A DNA stretch of 6,587 nucleotides from Hyphomicrobiales bacterium. GTDB taxonomy: Bacteria; Pseudomonadota; Alphaproteobacteria; Rhizobiales; Rhizobiaceae. Positions 1 through 5,979 of this stretch are shown in pieces (position 1 is the first letter of the stretch; each line of letters begins with the position of its first letter). A program made the position numbers and the translations under genes. The DNA lies in contig JAALLB010000101.1 in the NCBI GenBank assembly GCA_011087745.1, forward strand, positions 1 through 6,587. The letters are read 5' to 3'. The notes under the pieces were generated by a model. It ran no database searches. It was not told the DNA's origin and worked only from the letters and a program-made list of their open reading frames with translations.

Positions 1-4
1 GCCG

Positions 5-33
5 ATTCAAATTGTCGCGCCCCTAAATGACAA
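5..33 (-). promoter_or_regulatory. weak promoter-like pair downstream of nadD
   Basis: On the minus strand TTGTCA (33-28) is followed after 17 bases by TTGAAT (10-5). These match the sigma70 consensus at 5/6 and 4/6 positions. It would drive whatever gene lies beyond the left edge, which by conserved order in related genomes is probably rsfS. Nothing else in positions 1-66 is supported: no reading frame here has a convincing start and ribosome-binding site. A match of this quality occurs often by chance, so this is only a candidate. Confidence 0.2.
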
Positions 34-66
34 AGCCAGTAGCTGGGTAGTTACTCTTTTATTTTC

Positions 67-690
67 TCAAACCTTTTGCTCGGCCCTCAATTGTGTTGAT
101 GAAAGCGAGCTTCTCGGCCCATGTAAAAATGTCCACACCGATGGTTTCATACGACTAAGAAGCGGTGCGTCCCCTTCGTCAATCCGATATTTTGAAAGCG
201 CAATGGAGGCCTGCCCTGAGTGATAGCTCAATGTGGACCCCGGTCTGTCAATCACCGCAATCGGCATCATGTTGGCAATTTCACGCCAATCCCGCCAGCG
301 ATGAAAATCAGCCAGATTATCTGCGCCCATAAGCCAGACAAAGGTATTTCGCGGCCGCAACTGTTTCACCAAACGCAAGGTATCTGCCGTATAACGAACC
401 TTGTGCGCAGCTTCAAACGCTGTAACTTTTATGCGCGGATGAGATATAATCTGCCTGCATTGCATGATCCGTTTTTCAAGCGGCGCAAGCTCTTTTAAAT
501 CCTTCAGTGGATTTCCAGGCGTCACCAACCACCAAATCTGATCAAGCTCAAGACGCTTTAAGGCCAAATCGCACAGGTTCAAATGGCCTTCGTGCGGCGG
601 ATTAAAAGACCCACCAAACAAACCAATTCTCGCGCCATCACCGGCAGCTGGTATGCGCATAGCTTCACGAAGGATTGGACTTTGCTTCAA
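67..690 (-). CDS. nadD: nicotinate-nucleotide adenylyltransferase NadD
   Basis: Cytoplasmic enzyme that joins nicotinate mononucleotide and ATP to give deamido-NAD, the step before NAD synthetase. The protein has the nucleotidyltransferase signature GLFGGSFNPPHEGH (residues 23-36, with the HxGH ATP-binding motif), then GADN (122-125), RWRDW (131-135) and the late SSTQLR (198-203), which corresponds to the family ISSTxxR phosphate-binding motif. Length (207 aa) is normal. The start is uncertain. The TTG at 690 overlaps the proA stop as TTGA, which suggests translational coupling. An ATG at 660 would give a 197-residue protein that still keeps 12 residues before GLFGG. Neither has a clear Shine-Dalgarno. 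It is the last visible gene of the obgE-proB-proA-nadD run. Function is confident, start is not. Confidence 0.95.
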   Translation of the reverse strand: MKQSPILREAMRIPAAGDGARIGLFGGSFNPPHEGHLNLCDLALKRLELDQIWWLVTPGNPLKDLKELAPLEKRIMQCRQIISHPRIKVTAFEAAHKVRYTADTLRLVKQLRPRNTFVWLMGADNLADFHRWRDWREIANMMPIAVIDRPGSTLSYHSGQASIALSKYRIDEGDAPLLSRMKPSVWTFLHGPRSSLSSTQLRAEQKV

Positions 691-1904
691 GGCCGTGTCT
701 GCCCGTTTCCGCGAACGAGATATTTAAAGCTCGTAAGTTGTTCAACACCCACCGGCCCGCGCGCATGCATTTTGCCGGTTGCAATACCAATCTCGGCGCC
801 CATGCCAAATTCCCCGCCATCCGCATATTGGGTTGAAGCATTATGCAGCAGTATCGCTGAATCGATTTCATTAAAGAACCTGGAAACAACATCGCCATCT
901 TCGGCAATCACGCATTCTGTATAGCTGGATGAATATTTTTGAATATGGGCAATTGCCCCATCAATTTCATCAACCAGTTTGGCTGAAATTATTGAATCCA
1001 GATATTCAGTCGTCCAGTCTTCTTCACTGGCAACTTTGGCATCCCCAAAAATTGCAACAACTTCATCATCACCGCGAATTTCACATTTTGTATTTGCAAG
1101 CGCTTCCAAAATTGGCGCAAGATGCGTATCCGCGACAGCTTTATCAACCAGCAAGGTTTCGGCTGAGCCACAAATCCCGGTGCGACGCATTTTTGCGTTC
1201 AGAACAATTTCAATTGCCATTTTTAGGTCTGCTGATTGATCAACATACACATGGCAAAGCCCTTCAAGATGGGCAAATACTGGAACCCGGGCATCAGATT
1301 GAACCCGCTCTACCAGTGAGCGTCCTCCGCGAGGTACAATGACATCGACGCAGCCATTAAGTCCGGTAAGCATTTCACCAACTGCTGCGCGGTCCGTTGT
1401 TGGGACAATCTGAATGCTATCGACAGGAAGACCTGCTTGCTCCAACCCAACAACCAGAGACACATGAATGGCACGGGATGAATAATACGAATCTGAGCCG
1501 CCGCGCAAGATAACCGCATTACCAGATTTCAAACAAAGCGCTCCCGCATCGGCGGTAACATTCGGGCGCGATTCAAAGATCACGCCAATAGCCCCAAGCG
1601 GTGTTCGAACACGAGAAATATTCAATCCATTTGGCATGTCCCATTCGGCGATCACATCGCCAACCGGATCCTTGAGTTGAGCGATCGCAACAAGACCGTC
1701 CATCATGCTTTTGATGCGATCTTCATCCAGTTTCAAGCGATCCAGAAACGCTGCAGAAATTCCATTTTCCCTTGCAGCAATCGTCAATGCCTGATTTTTG
1801 GCCTTGGAACTTGCTGTTGCCAGTAATTTCGTTGCTGACTTGGCACGCTTGCCAATCTCGGCCATTACGATTTTGACATTTTGTTCTTTTGTAATATCAG
1901 GCAT
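687..1904 (-). CDS. proA: glutamate-5-semialdehyde dehydrogenase (gamma-glutamyl phosphate reductase) ProA
   Basis: Reduces gamma-glutamyl phosphate with NADPH to glutamate-5-semialdehyde, the second step of proline synthesis; the product cyclises and is reduced by ProC, which is not in this window. The 405-residue protein is a full-length ALDH-superfamily member. Visible landmarks are FESRPNVT (110-117), RRTGICGSAETLLV (240-253) with the presumed catalytic Cys245, and the C-terminal HARGPVGVEQLTSFKY (380-395). The family signature region around 319-333 reads SSYTEC where many ProA proteins have a His before [ST][DE]; here it is Tyr328, probably a tolerated substitution. The ATG at 1904 lies inside the 3' end of proB: the genes overlap by 8 bases, so the two enzymes, which must pass a labile acyl phosphate between them, are translationally coupled. 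Confidence 0.97.
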   Translation of the reverse strand: MPDITKEQNVKIVMAEIGKRAKSATKLLATASSKAKNQALTIAARENGISAAFLDRLKLDEDRIKSMMDGLVAIAQLKDPVGDVIAEWDMPNGLNISRVRTPLGAIGVIFESRPNVTADAGALCLKSGNAVILRGGSDSYYSSRAIHVSLVVGLEQAGLPVDSIQIVPTTDRAAVGEMLTGLNGCVDVIVPRGGRSLVERVQSDARVPVFAHLEGLCHVYVDQSADLKMAIEIVLNAKMRRTGICGSAETLLVDKAVADTHLAPILEALANTKCEIRGDDEVVAIFGDAKVASEEDWTTEYLDSIISAKLVDEIDGAIAHIQKYSSSYTECVIAEDGDVVSRFFNEIDSAILLHNASTQYADGGEFGMGAEIGIATGKMHARGPVGVEQLTSFKYLVRGNGQTRP

Positions 1905-3042
1905 TGCTTTTATCCATTCGAGTTGCTTGCGTTCTTAAAACCAAATTATCGCGGTGTATTAATGCCCCGCGTGAGGTCATGCCCAAGATGGTTTCAATCT
2001 CGTCGCTCTGACAGCCGGCGATTTGGCCAGCATCTTCCGCTCCATAAGATACGAGCCCGCATCCGAGTTGTTGTCCATTATCACAAACAATTGCAACCAC
2101 GTCACCACGTGAAAAACTACCGGTAACTTTCAAAACACCTGCAGGCAAAAGAGAATTGCCCCGCGTTAGAGCACGCGCAGCACCTTCATCAACGACAATG
2201 CTGCCGCCCAATTCCATTTGCCCGGAAATCCATTTCTTTCGGGCAGTTACTGGCGTTTCCTTGGCATCAAACCAGGCTGCATTCCCGCCATCAAACAAAG
2301 ACTTGAGCGGGTGTAAATCCTTGCCGGAGGTAATCACCATGGAAGTACCGGCGGCCATTGCAATCTTGCCAGCTTCAAGCTTGGTTACCATGCCGCCTTT
2401 TGAAAGTTCTGTACCAGCATCACCCGCCATGGTTTCAATTTCGGATGTAATCTCGGCAATTCGGTCAAATCGTTTTGCACCTGCATCTTTTCCTGGAATG
2501 CCAGAATAAAATCCATCCACATCTGATAACAATACCAACAAATCTGCACTAACCATCGTTGCAACACGTGCCGCTAACCGATCATTATCGCCATAACGAA
2601 TTTCACTGGTGGCAACCGTATCATTTTCATTGATGATCGGTACCGCACCCAACTTCAACAATGTTGAAATGGTTTCGCGAGCATTGATATAGCGTCTGCG
2701 CTCTTCGGTATCGCCAAGCGTCAACAAAACTTGCCCAGCTTGAAAATCATATTCGCCAAGCGCTTCACTATAGGCACGTGCCAATAAAATCTGGCCTGTT
2801 GCAGCAGCAGCCTGACTTTCTTCCAGCTTCAAAACTTTGATCGGAAGGCCAAGCTGTTTCCGGCCCAATGCAATAGCGCCCGAAGAAACCAGCAGAACTT
2901 CACATCCAGCTTCTCGCAACATGTTTACATCTGCACAAAGTGAGTTGAGCCAGTCGCGCTTTAACCCGGTTTCGCGGTCAACAAGCAGTGCAGACCCAAT
3001 CTTGATTACAATGCGTTTAAAAGAGGATGTAGCAACTACCAT
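1897..3042 (-). CDS. proB: glutamate 5-kinase ProB with C-terminal PUA domain
   Basis: Phosphorylates L-glutamate with ATP to gamma-glutamyl phosphate, the committed and normally proline-inhibited step of proline synthesis. Numbering from the upstream ATG at 3051 (384 aa), the amino-acid-kinase domain covers about 10-270, with KIGSALLVD (17-25), LLVSSGAIALG (53-63), VPIINENDTVA (138-148), YGDNDRLAARVATM (153-166) and the KGGMVTKLEAGK phosphate loop (218-229). A PUA domain follows at about 281-357 (LLPAGVLKVTGSFSRGDVV at 301-319). This is the two-domain form, as in E. coli. I prefer the second ATG at 3042 (381 aa), because AGGAG at 3057-3053 is ten bases from it but only one base from the ATG at 3051. 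With that start the gene overlaps the obgE stop by 7 bases. No truncation or missing key residue is seen. Confidence 0.96.
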   Translation of the reverse strand: MVVATSSFKRIVIKIGSALLVDRETGLKRDWLNSLCADVNMLREAGCEVLLVSSGAIALGRKQLGLPIKVLKLEESQAAAATGQILLARAYSEALGEYDFQAGQVLLTLGDTEERRRYINARETISTLLKLGAVPIINENDTVATSEIRYGDNDRLAARVATMVSADLLVLLSDVDGFYSGIPGKDAGAKRFDRIAEITSEIETMAGDAGTELSKGGMVTKLEAGKIAMAAGTSMVITSGKDLHPLKSLFDGGNAAWFDAKETPVTARKKWISGQMELGGSIVVDEGAARALTRGNSLLPAGVLKVTGSFSRGDVVAIVCDNGQQLGCGLVSYGAEDAGQIAGCQSDEIETILGMTSRGALIHRDNLVLRTQATRMDKSNA

Positions 3043-4091
3043 TGTAGCCATTCTCCTGCTTTTGGCTCTTCATCCTCCGCATCTGGAGCAATTTCAGCAT
3101 CTTTATCACCATCAACAGCTGCAAGCATTTTACGAAGTACGGTTTCAACACCTTCACGTGTAACAGAAGAAAGCTCCAATGGTTTGTAACCAAGAATTTC
3201 TTCAAGTGCTTCGAGCTTTTCTTCGCGGTGCCCTGGCAAAACACTATCAACCTGACTAAGCGCTACAATTTCGTGCTTTTCATCCAACCCATTGCCATAG
3301 GCTGCAAGCTCACCTCGAATAACACGGTAGGTTTCTGCAACATCTTCTTCGTTGGCAGAAACCAAATGCAATAATACCCGTGTACGCTCAACATGACCCA
3401 GGAACCGATCTCCAATCCCAACACCATCATGAGCACCTTCAATCAGGCCGGGAATATCGGCAATTACAAACTCACGGTTATCAATTTTGGATACACCCAA
3501 ATTTGGATGAAGCGTTGTAAAAGGATAATCCGCAATCTTTGGTTTGGCCGATGTAACACTTGCAAGAAATGTCGATTTACCCGCATTGGGCAATCCTACC
3601 AGACCAGCATCAGCTATCAGTTTCAAGCGTAACCAAAGCCAACGCTCCTTGCCTTCAAGACCCGGATTAACTCTTCTTGGTGCCTGATTGGTAGACGTTT
3701 TAAAATGAGCGTTGCCAAACCCGCCATTGCCACCTTTGGCAATACGGTATCGTTGACCCAACTCATCAAGATCGGCAATCAGCGTTTCATTGTCTTCTTC
3801 GTAGATTTGCGTGCCAACAGGAACTTTCAAAATCACATCTTCAGCATTGGCACCGTTGCGATTTCGGCCCATGCCATGACCACCGATAGGGGCCTTGAAA
3901 TGCTGCTGAAAACGGTAATCTATCAACGTGTTAAGACCATCAACAGCCTCAACCCATACATCACCGCCTTTGCCGCCGTCACCGCCATCAGGGCCACCCA
4001 TGGCAATATATTTTTCGCGGCGAAATGACAGCGATCCGGCACCACCATCACCTGATCGAATAAAAACCCTGGCCTGGTCAAGAAATTTCAT
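3036..4091 (-). CDS. obgE: Obg-family GTPase ObgE (CgtA), 50S assembly factor
   Basis: Essential cytoplasmic GTPase that binds the 50S subunit late in assembly and links growth to GTP and (p)ppGpp levels. The 351-residue protein has the glycine-rich Obg fold (about 1-158: GDGGAGSLSFRREKY 14-28, GGPDGGDGGKGGDV 32-45, KGGNGGFGNAHFKTSTNQAP 119-138) and a G domain (about 160-330): G1 GLPNAGKST (166-174), switch I YPFTTLHPNLG (189-199), G3 DIPGLIEG (212-219) and G5-like SSVT (308-311). The G4 element, NKxD in most GTPases, reads SQVD (279-282): the guanine-specifying Asp is kept but Asn-Lys is not. The tail is short and acidic (331-343) and ends in WLQW. The start is clear, with GGGGAG eight bases before the ATG. 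It follows the GNAT gene by 30 bp. L21 and L27, encoded just upstream, belong to the same 50S subunit. Confidence 0.97.
   Translation of the reverse strand: MKFLDQARVFIRSGDGGAGSLSFRREKYIAMGGPDGGDGGKGGDVWVEAVDGLNTLIDYRFQQHFKAPIGGHGMGRNRNGANAEDVILKVPVGTQIYEEDNETLIADLDELGQRYRIAKGGNGGFGNAHFKTSTNQAPRRVNPGLEGKERWLWLRLKLIADAGLVGLPNAGKSTFLASVTSAKPKIADYPFTTLHPNLGVSKIDNREFVIADIPGLIEGAHDGVGIGDRFLGHVERTRVLLHLVSANEEDVAETYRVIRGELAAYGNGLDEKHEIVALSQVDSVLPGHREEKLEALEEILGYKPLELSSVTREGVETVLRKMLAAVDGDKDAEIAPDAEDEEPKAGEWLQW
3053..3057 (-). promoter_or_regulatory. Shine-Dalgarno deciding the proB start
   Basis: AGGAG on the minus strand lies inside the last codons of obgE. Its spacing is one base to the ATG at 3051 and ten bases to the ATG at 3042, so only the second ATG is positioned for initiation from it. 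Ribosomes finishing obgE would terminate right at this site, consistent with coupled translation. Confidence 0.6.
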
Positions 4092-4121
4092 ATGATACTC
4101 TCCCCAGGCTCTCTGTTAGAA

Positions 4122-4712
4122 TTAGGCTGCGACCGCGCCCATCCAACTTTCGCGGGTAATGCGAAAATGGTCGACGATCTGGTCTTTTTTAGTAACTTCT
4201 GAAAAATGCGTTTCCTGTTTCCAGAAATTACCGCCACATTTTTCAATCACACGGCGCGAAGCCTTGTTATCTGTCAAAACTGACATCAACAGTGTCTCTT
4301 CACTACCGGCCTTGAAGAATAAATCCACAATTGAGCGTGCAGCTTCTGTTGCATACCCTTTGCCCCAGAACTCTTCACCGAGCCAATAGCCAAGGTGTGG
4401 CAAATCAAAGCGACGTTTGACAAGATGAATTCCGCAAATGCCCATAAGCGTTCCGGATGTTGCATCGGTAATAGCAAAAACAACTTCACCTGCCTCAGGC
4501 TTGGAAACATTGTCGATAAATTCTTCGGCATGTTTATCAAAATATGGATACGGCATGGATTCCAACATGCTCGAAATCTTGCGATTATTGGCAAGCACAG
4601 CAATATCCTGCACATCATCCTTATTCGGTGCACGCAGAACTAAATTTTCCGTTGTCAGAATTTCACAGGCGAAAGCGAGGCTTTGCTCTTCATTTCTTTC
4701 TTCTCGTGTCAT
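4122..4712 (-). CDS. GNAT-family N-acetyltransferase (RimJ/RimL-like)
   Basis: Predicted acetyl-CoA-dependent N-acetyltransferase of 196 residues, cytoplasmic, with no signal peptide or membrane segment. The fold starts with LTTENLVLRAPNKDD (19-33), typical of the RimJ/RimL/Acetyltransf_3 group. Motif A is LGYWLGEEFWGKGYATEAAR (107-126), whose GKGYA is the acetyl-CoA pyrophosphate loop, and motif B is NKASRRVIEKCGG (149-161). The substrate is unknown. The group includes acetylases of ribosomal-protein N-termini but also many small-molecule enzymes, so a ribosomal target is only suggested by its place between rpmA and obgE. I chose the ATG at 4712 because GGAGAAGG sits directly upstream. A TTG at 4730 would extend the protein by six residues, but it lies inside the terminator T-tract and lacks a ribosome-binding site. 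Confidence 0.9.
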   Translation of the reverse strand: MTREERNEEQSLAFACEILTTENLVLRAPNKDDVQDIAVLANNRKISSMLESMPYPYFDKHAEEFIDNVSKPEAGEVVFAITDATSGTLMGICGIHLVKRRFDLPHLGYWLGEEFWGKGYATEAARSIVDLFFKAGSEETLLMSVLTDNKASRRVIEKCGGNFWKQETHFSEVTKKDQIVDHFRITRESWMGAVAA

Positions 4713-4714
4713 GA

Positions 4715-4722
4715 CCTTCTCC
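4715..4722 (-). promoter_or_regulatory. Shine-Dalgarno deciding the GNAT start
   Basis: GGAGAAGG on the minus strand, with its GGAG six bases before the ATG at 4712. It begins right after the T-tract of the preceding terminator, so the site is fully present only on transcripts that read through the terminator or start within a few bases of it. Confidence 0.7.
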
Positions 4723-4754
4723 AAAAACAAAAAAGGAGGCGGTGTCCCGTCTCC
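4723..4754 (-). terminator. intrinsic terminator after rpmA
   Basis: On the minus strand GGAGACGG (4754-4747), loop GACA (4746-4743) and CCGCCTCC (4742-4735) form an eight-pair stem with one A-C mismatch. TTTTTTGTTTTT (4734-4723) follows at once. This is the standard hairpin plus U-tract layout and sits 61 bases past the rpmA stop. It would end rplU-rpmA transcripts, probably only partly, because GNAT and obgE lie immediately downstream in the same direction with no clear promoter between. The upstream spacer (4755-4815) also holds a weaker GC-rich hairpin without a U-tract. Confidence 0.68.
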
Positions 4755-4815
4755 CCTTCCAATCTTGTAAAATCATATTGGCCGGGGTTGGAAACACCGG
4801 CTTAATGATAACCGG

Positions 4816-5082
4816 TTACTCAGCAGCTTCTGCCGGGACTACATTAATAAATGTTCGTCCATTAGCTTTGCGCTGAAATGATACCTTGCCGTTTGCAACA
4901 GCAAAAATTGTGTGGTCTTTGCCCATTCCAACATTTTCACCAGGGTGCCACTTAGTGCCACGCTGACGTGCAATGATGTTACCTGCAACAACTGTCTCTT
5001 CACCATATTTCTTAATGCCGAGGCGGCGACCTGCGGAATCACGACCGTTACGGGACGAACCACCAGCTTTTTTATGTGCCAT
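4816..5082 (-). CDS. rpmA: 50S ribosomal protein L27
   Basis: Large-subunit protein whose flexible N-terminal tail reaches toward the peptidyl-transferase centre. The 88-residue sequence is complete: it starts MAHKKAGGSSRNGRDSAGRR, followed by LGIKKYGEETVVAGNIIARQ (22-41) and RGTKWHPGENVGMGKDHTIF (42-61). There is no N-terminal extension of the sort cleaved in Firmicutes. The ATG at 5082 has AGGAG eight bases upstream. The gene follows rplU by 26 bp, so the two form the usual rplU-rpmA pair under one promoter. The stop codon lies in a 10-bp palindrome, TAACCGGTTA (4809-4818), for which I infer no function. Confidence 0.98.
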   Translation of the reverse strand: MAHKKAGGSSRNGRDSAGRRLGIKKYGEETVVAGNIIARQRGTKWHPGENVGMGKDHTIFAVANGKVSFQRKANGRTFINVVPAEAAE

Positions 5083-5108
5083 TTTCTTGTCTCCTAAACG
5101 TTTGCGAC

Positions 5109-5771
5109 TTACTTAGTCTTTTCTTTTGCCTGATCACGCCAATCAGAAATCTGATCTGCACTGAATGGCATGTTTTCATCAATTCTTGCTACATCCTTAT
5201 CGCTCAATTTAGCGATTTGAGCAAATGTAGTGATACCTTGTTCGTTCAACTGCTTTTCAGCAACTGGGCCGATACCCTTGATATCTGTCAATTTGTCCGG
5301 CTCACCAGCAGGTGCCTTGAACATTGGTGCGTCTGCAGCAGGGGCAGCAGCTTTAGTTTCTTTTTTCGGCGCTTCTTTCTTAGGATCTGCCTCTTTAGCG
5401 GCTTCCTTCTTTGGAGCAGCCTTTTTTGGCGCTGCCGCTTTTTTCGAAGCTTTTTTGCCGTCAGTCAGAATTTCAGCAATACGAAGTAGTGTATGATGCT
5501 GGCGGTGACCAATTGTACGGCGAGAGTTTTGACGACGGCGCTTTTTGAATGCAATGACCTTGCGAGCGCGACTTTGGCTAAGAATTTCAGCAGAAACCAT
5601 CGCACCATCAACCAATGGAGCACCGATTTTAGCGTCAGCACCTTCACCAACCATCAAAACTTCTGATAACTCAATAAAATCGCCAACTTCGCCAGCAACT
5701 TTTTCAATTTTCAACGTATCCTCAGCGACAACGCGATACTGCTTGCCACCGGTTTTTACGACTGCGAACAT
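5109..5771 (-). CDS. rplU: 50S ribosomal protein L21 with C-terminal helix-hairpin-helix extension
   Basis: Large-subunit protein that binds 23S rRNA. Residues 1-104 are a normal L21 (MFAVVKTGGKQYRVVAED at 1-18, KVIAFKKRRRQNSRRTIGHR at 71-90, HHTLLRIAEI at 92-101). Ordinary L21 ends near residue 103, but this one has 220 residues. After the core come a Lys/Ala/Pro-rich linker (about 106-158) and a compact tail, KLTDIKGIGPVAEKQLNEQG (160-179) then ITTFAQIAKLSDKDVARID (180-198). The tail is a helix-hairpin-helix-like module seen on some alphaproteobacterial L21 proteins and similar to the C-terminus of some NuoE proteins; its role is unknown to me. The ATG at 5771 has a GGAAGGA Shine-Dalgarno. 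A promoter and leader hairpin lie upstream, and rpmA follows after 26 bp. The L21 call is certain; the tail assignment rests on the LTDIKGIGP pattern. Confidence 0.97.
   Translation of the reverse strand: MFAVVKTGGKQYRVVAEDTLKIEKVAGEVGDFIELSEVLMVGEGADAKIGAPLVDGAMVSAEILSQSRARKVIAFKKRRRQNSRRTIGHRQHHTLLRIAEILTDGKKASKKAAAPKKAAPKKEAAKEADPKKEAPKKETKAAAPAADAPMFKAPAGEPDKLTDIKGIGPVAEKQLNEQGITTFAQIAKLSDKDVARIDENMPFSADQISDWRDQAKEKTK
5328..5456 (-). repeat. Lys/Ala/Pro low-complexity linker inside rplU
   Basis: This encodes L21 residues 106-148, a stretch of near-repeats of the type KKAAPKKE / KKEAPKKE with no other residue classes beyond a few Asp, Ser and Thr. It links the L21 core to the helix-hairpin-helix tail. 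At DNA level it contains three AAAAAAG runs on the coding strand (5456-5450, 5444-5438, 5427-5421). Such tracts are prone to length change, and the linker length is likely to vary between strains. Confidence 0.7.
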
Positions 5772-5851
5772 CTTTTTTCCTTCCAGTGTTCAACCAAGCT
5801 CTCACAGGAATATACTGCCTGCGGGCCTTCTTTTTCAGTCTTCCGATAGGG

Positions 5852-5885
5852 AATAACAAATAAAAGGCGCAGAGTTATCTACGCC
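5852..5885 (-). promoter_or_regulatory. hairpin with U-rich tail in the rplU leader (attenuator or terminator)
   Basis: On the minus strand GGCGTAGA (5885-5878), loop TAAC (5877-5874) and TCTGCGCC (5873-5866) pair over eight positions, one being a U-G wobble. TTTTATTTGTTATT (5865-5852) follows. On the plus strand the wobble becomes a C-A mismatch and no T-tract follows, so the structure is suited to minus-strand RNA. It lies after the predicted rplU promoter and begins only a few bases from the expected transcript start. It could be an attenuator of rplU-rpmA, a 5' stabilising stem, or a terminator for the oxygenase gene upstream. Confidence 0.6.
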
Positions 5886-5895
5886 ATTTGTGGTG

Positions 5896-5925
5896 ATAAT
5901 AGACTCGATACCCAGTATAAGTCAA
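5896..5925 (-). promoter_or_regulatory. sigma70-type promoter for rplU-rpmA
   Basis: Minus-strand TTGACT (5925-5920), an 18-base spacer, then TATTAT (5901-5896): each box matches consensus at 5 of 6 positions. This is the best promoter-like sequence I found in the window. Transcription would start near 5889, giving a leader of about 118 bases before the rplU ATG at 5771. It lies 54 bases beyond the oxygenase stop, so rplU need not depend on that gene. Confidence 0.6.
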
Positions 5926-5979
5926 GGAATATACGACAATTTGGCACTTTGTTTTTAGCAATTCTGCAGGCGTATAATT

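Noticed and set aside
35..55. Small hairpin CCAG-CTA-CTGG on the minus strand after nadD as a terminator
   Set aside because: The stem is only about four pairs and the following sequence is not a clean T-tract.
4713..4730. TTG at 4730 as the start of the GNAT gene
   Set aside because: It lies in the T-tract of the terminator and has no ribosome-binding site, whereas the ATG at 4712 has GGAGAAGG directly upstream.
220..4770. Many plus-strand open frames of 60-140 codons opposite nadD, proA, proB, obgE and GNAT
   Set aside because: They lie antisense to strongly recognisable genes, show no family motifs and are compositionally explained as shadows of the minus-strand coding sequence.
4809..4818. 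Palindrome TAACCGGTTA at the rpmA stop as an operator
   Set aside because: A single 10-bp palindrome downstream of a gene, with no second copy or nearby promoter, is not enough to propose a binding site.
5809..5838. Second promoter-like pair for rplU, CTGAAA and TATATT with an 18-base spacer
   Set aside because: The -35 box matches only 4 of 6, weaker than the pair at 5896-5925. It stays a fallback if the leader hairpin turns out to be a true terminator.
5076..5856. Plus-strand open frames with Phe/Ser/Ala-rich, membrane-like translations opposite rplU
   Set aside because: The hydrophobic runs are the complement of the Lys/Ala codons of the L21 linker, not a membrane protein.
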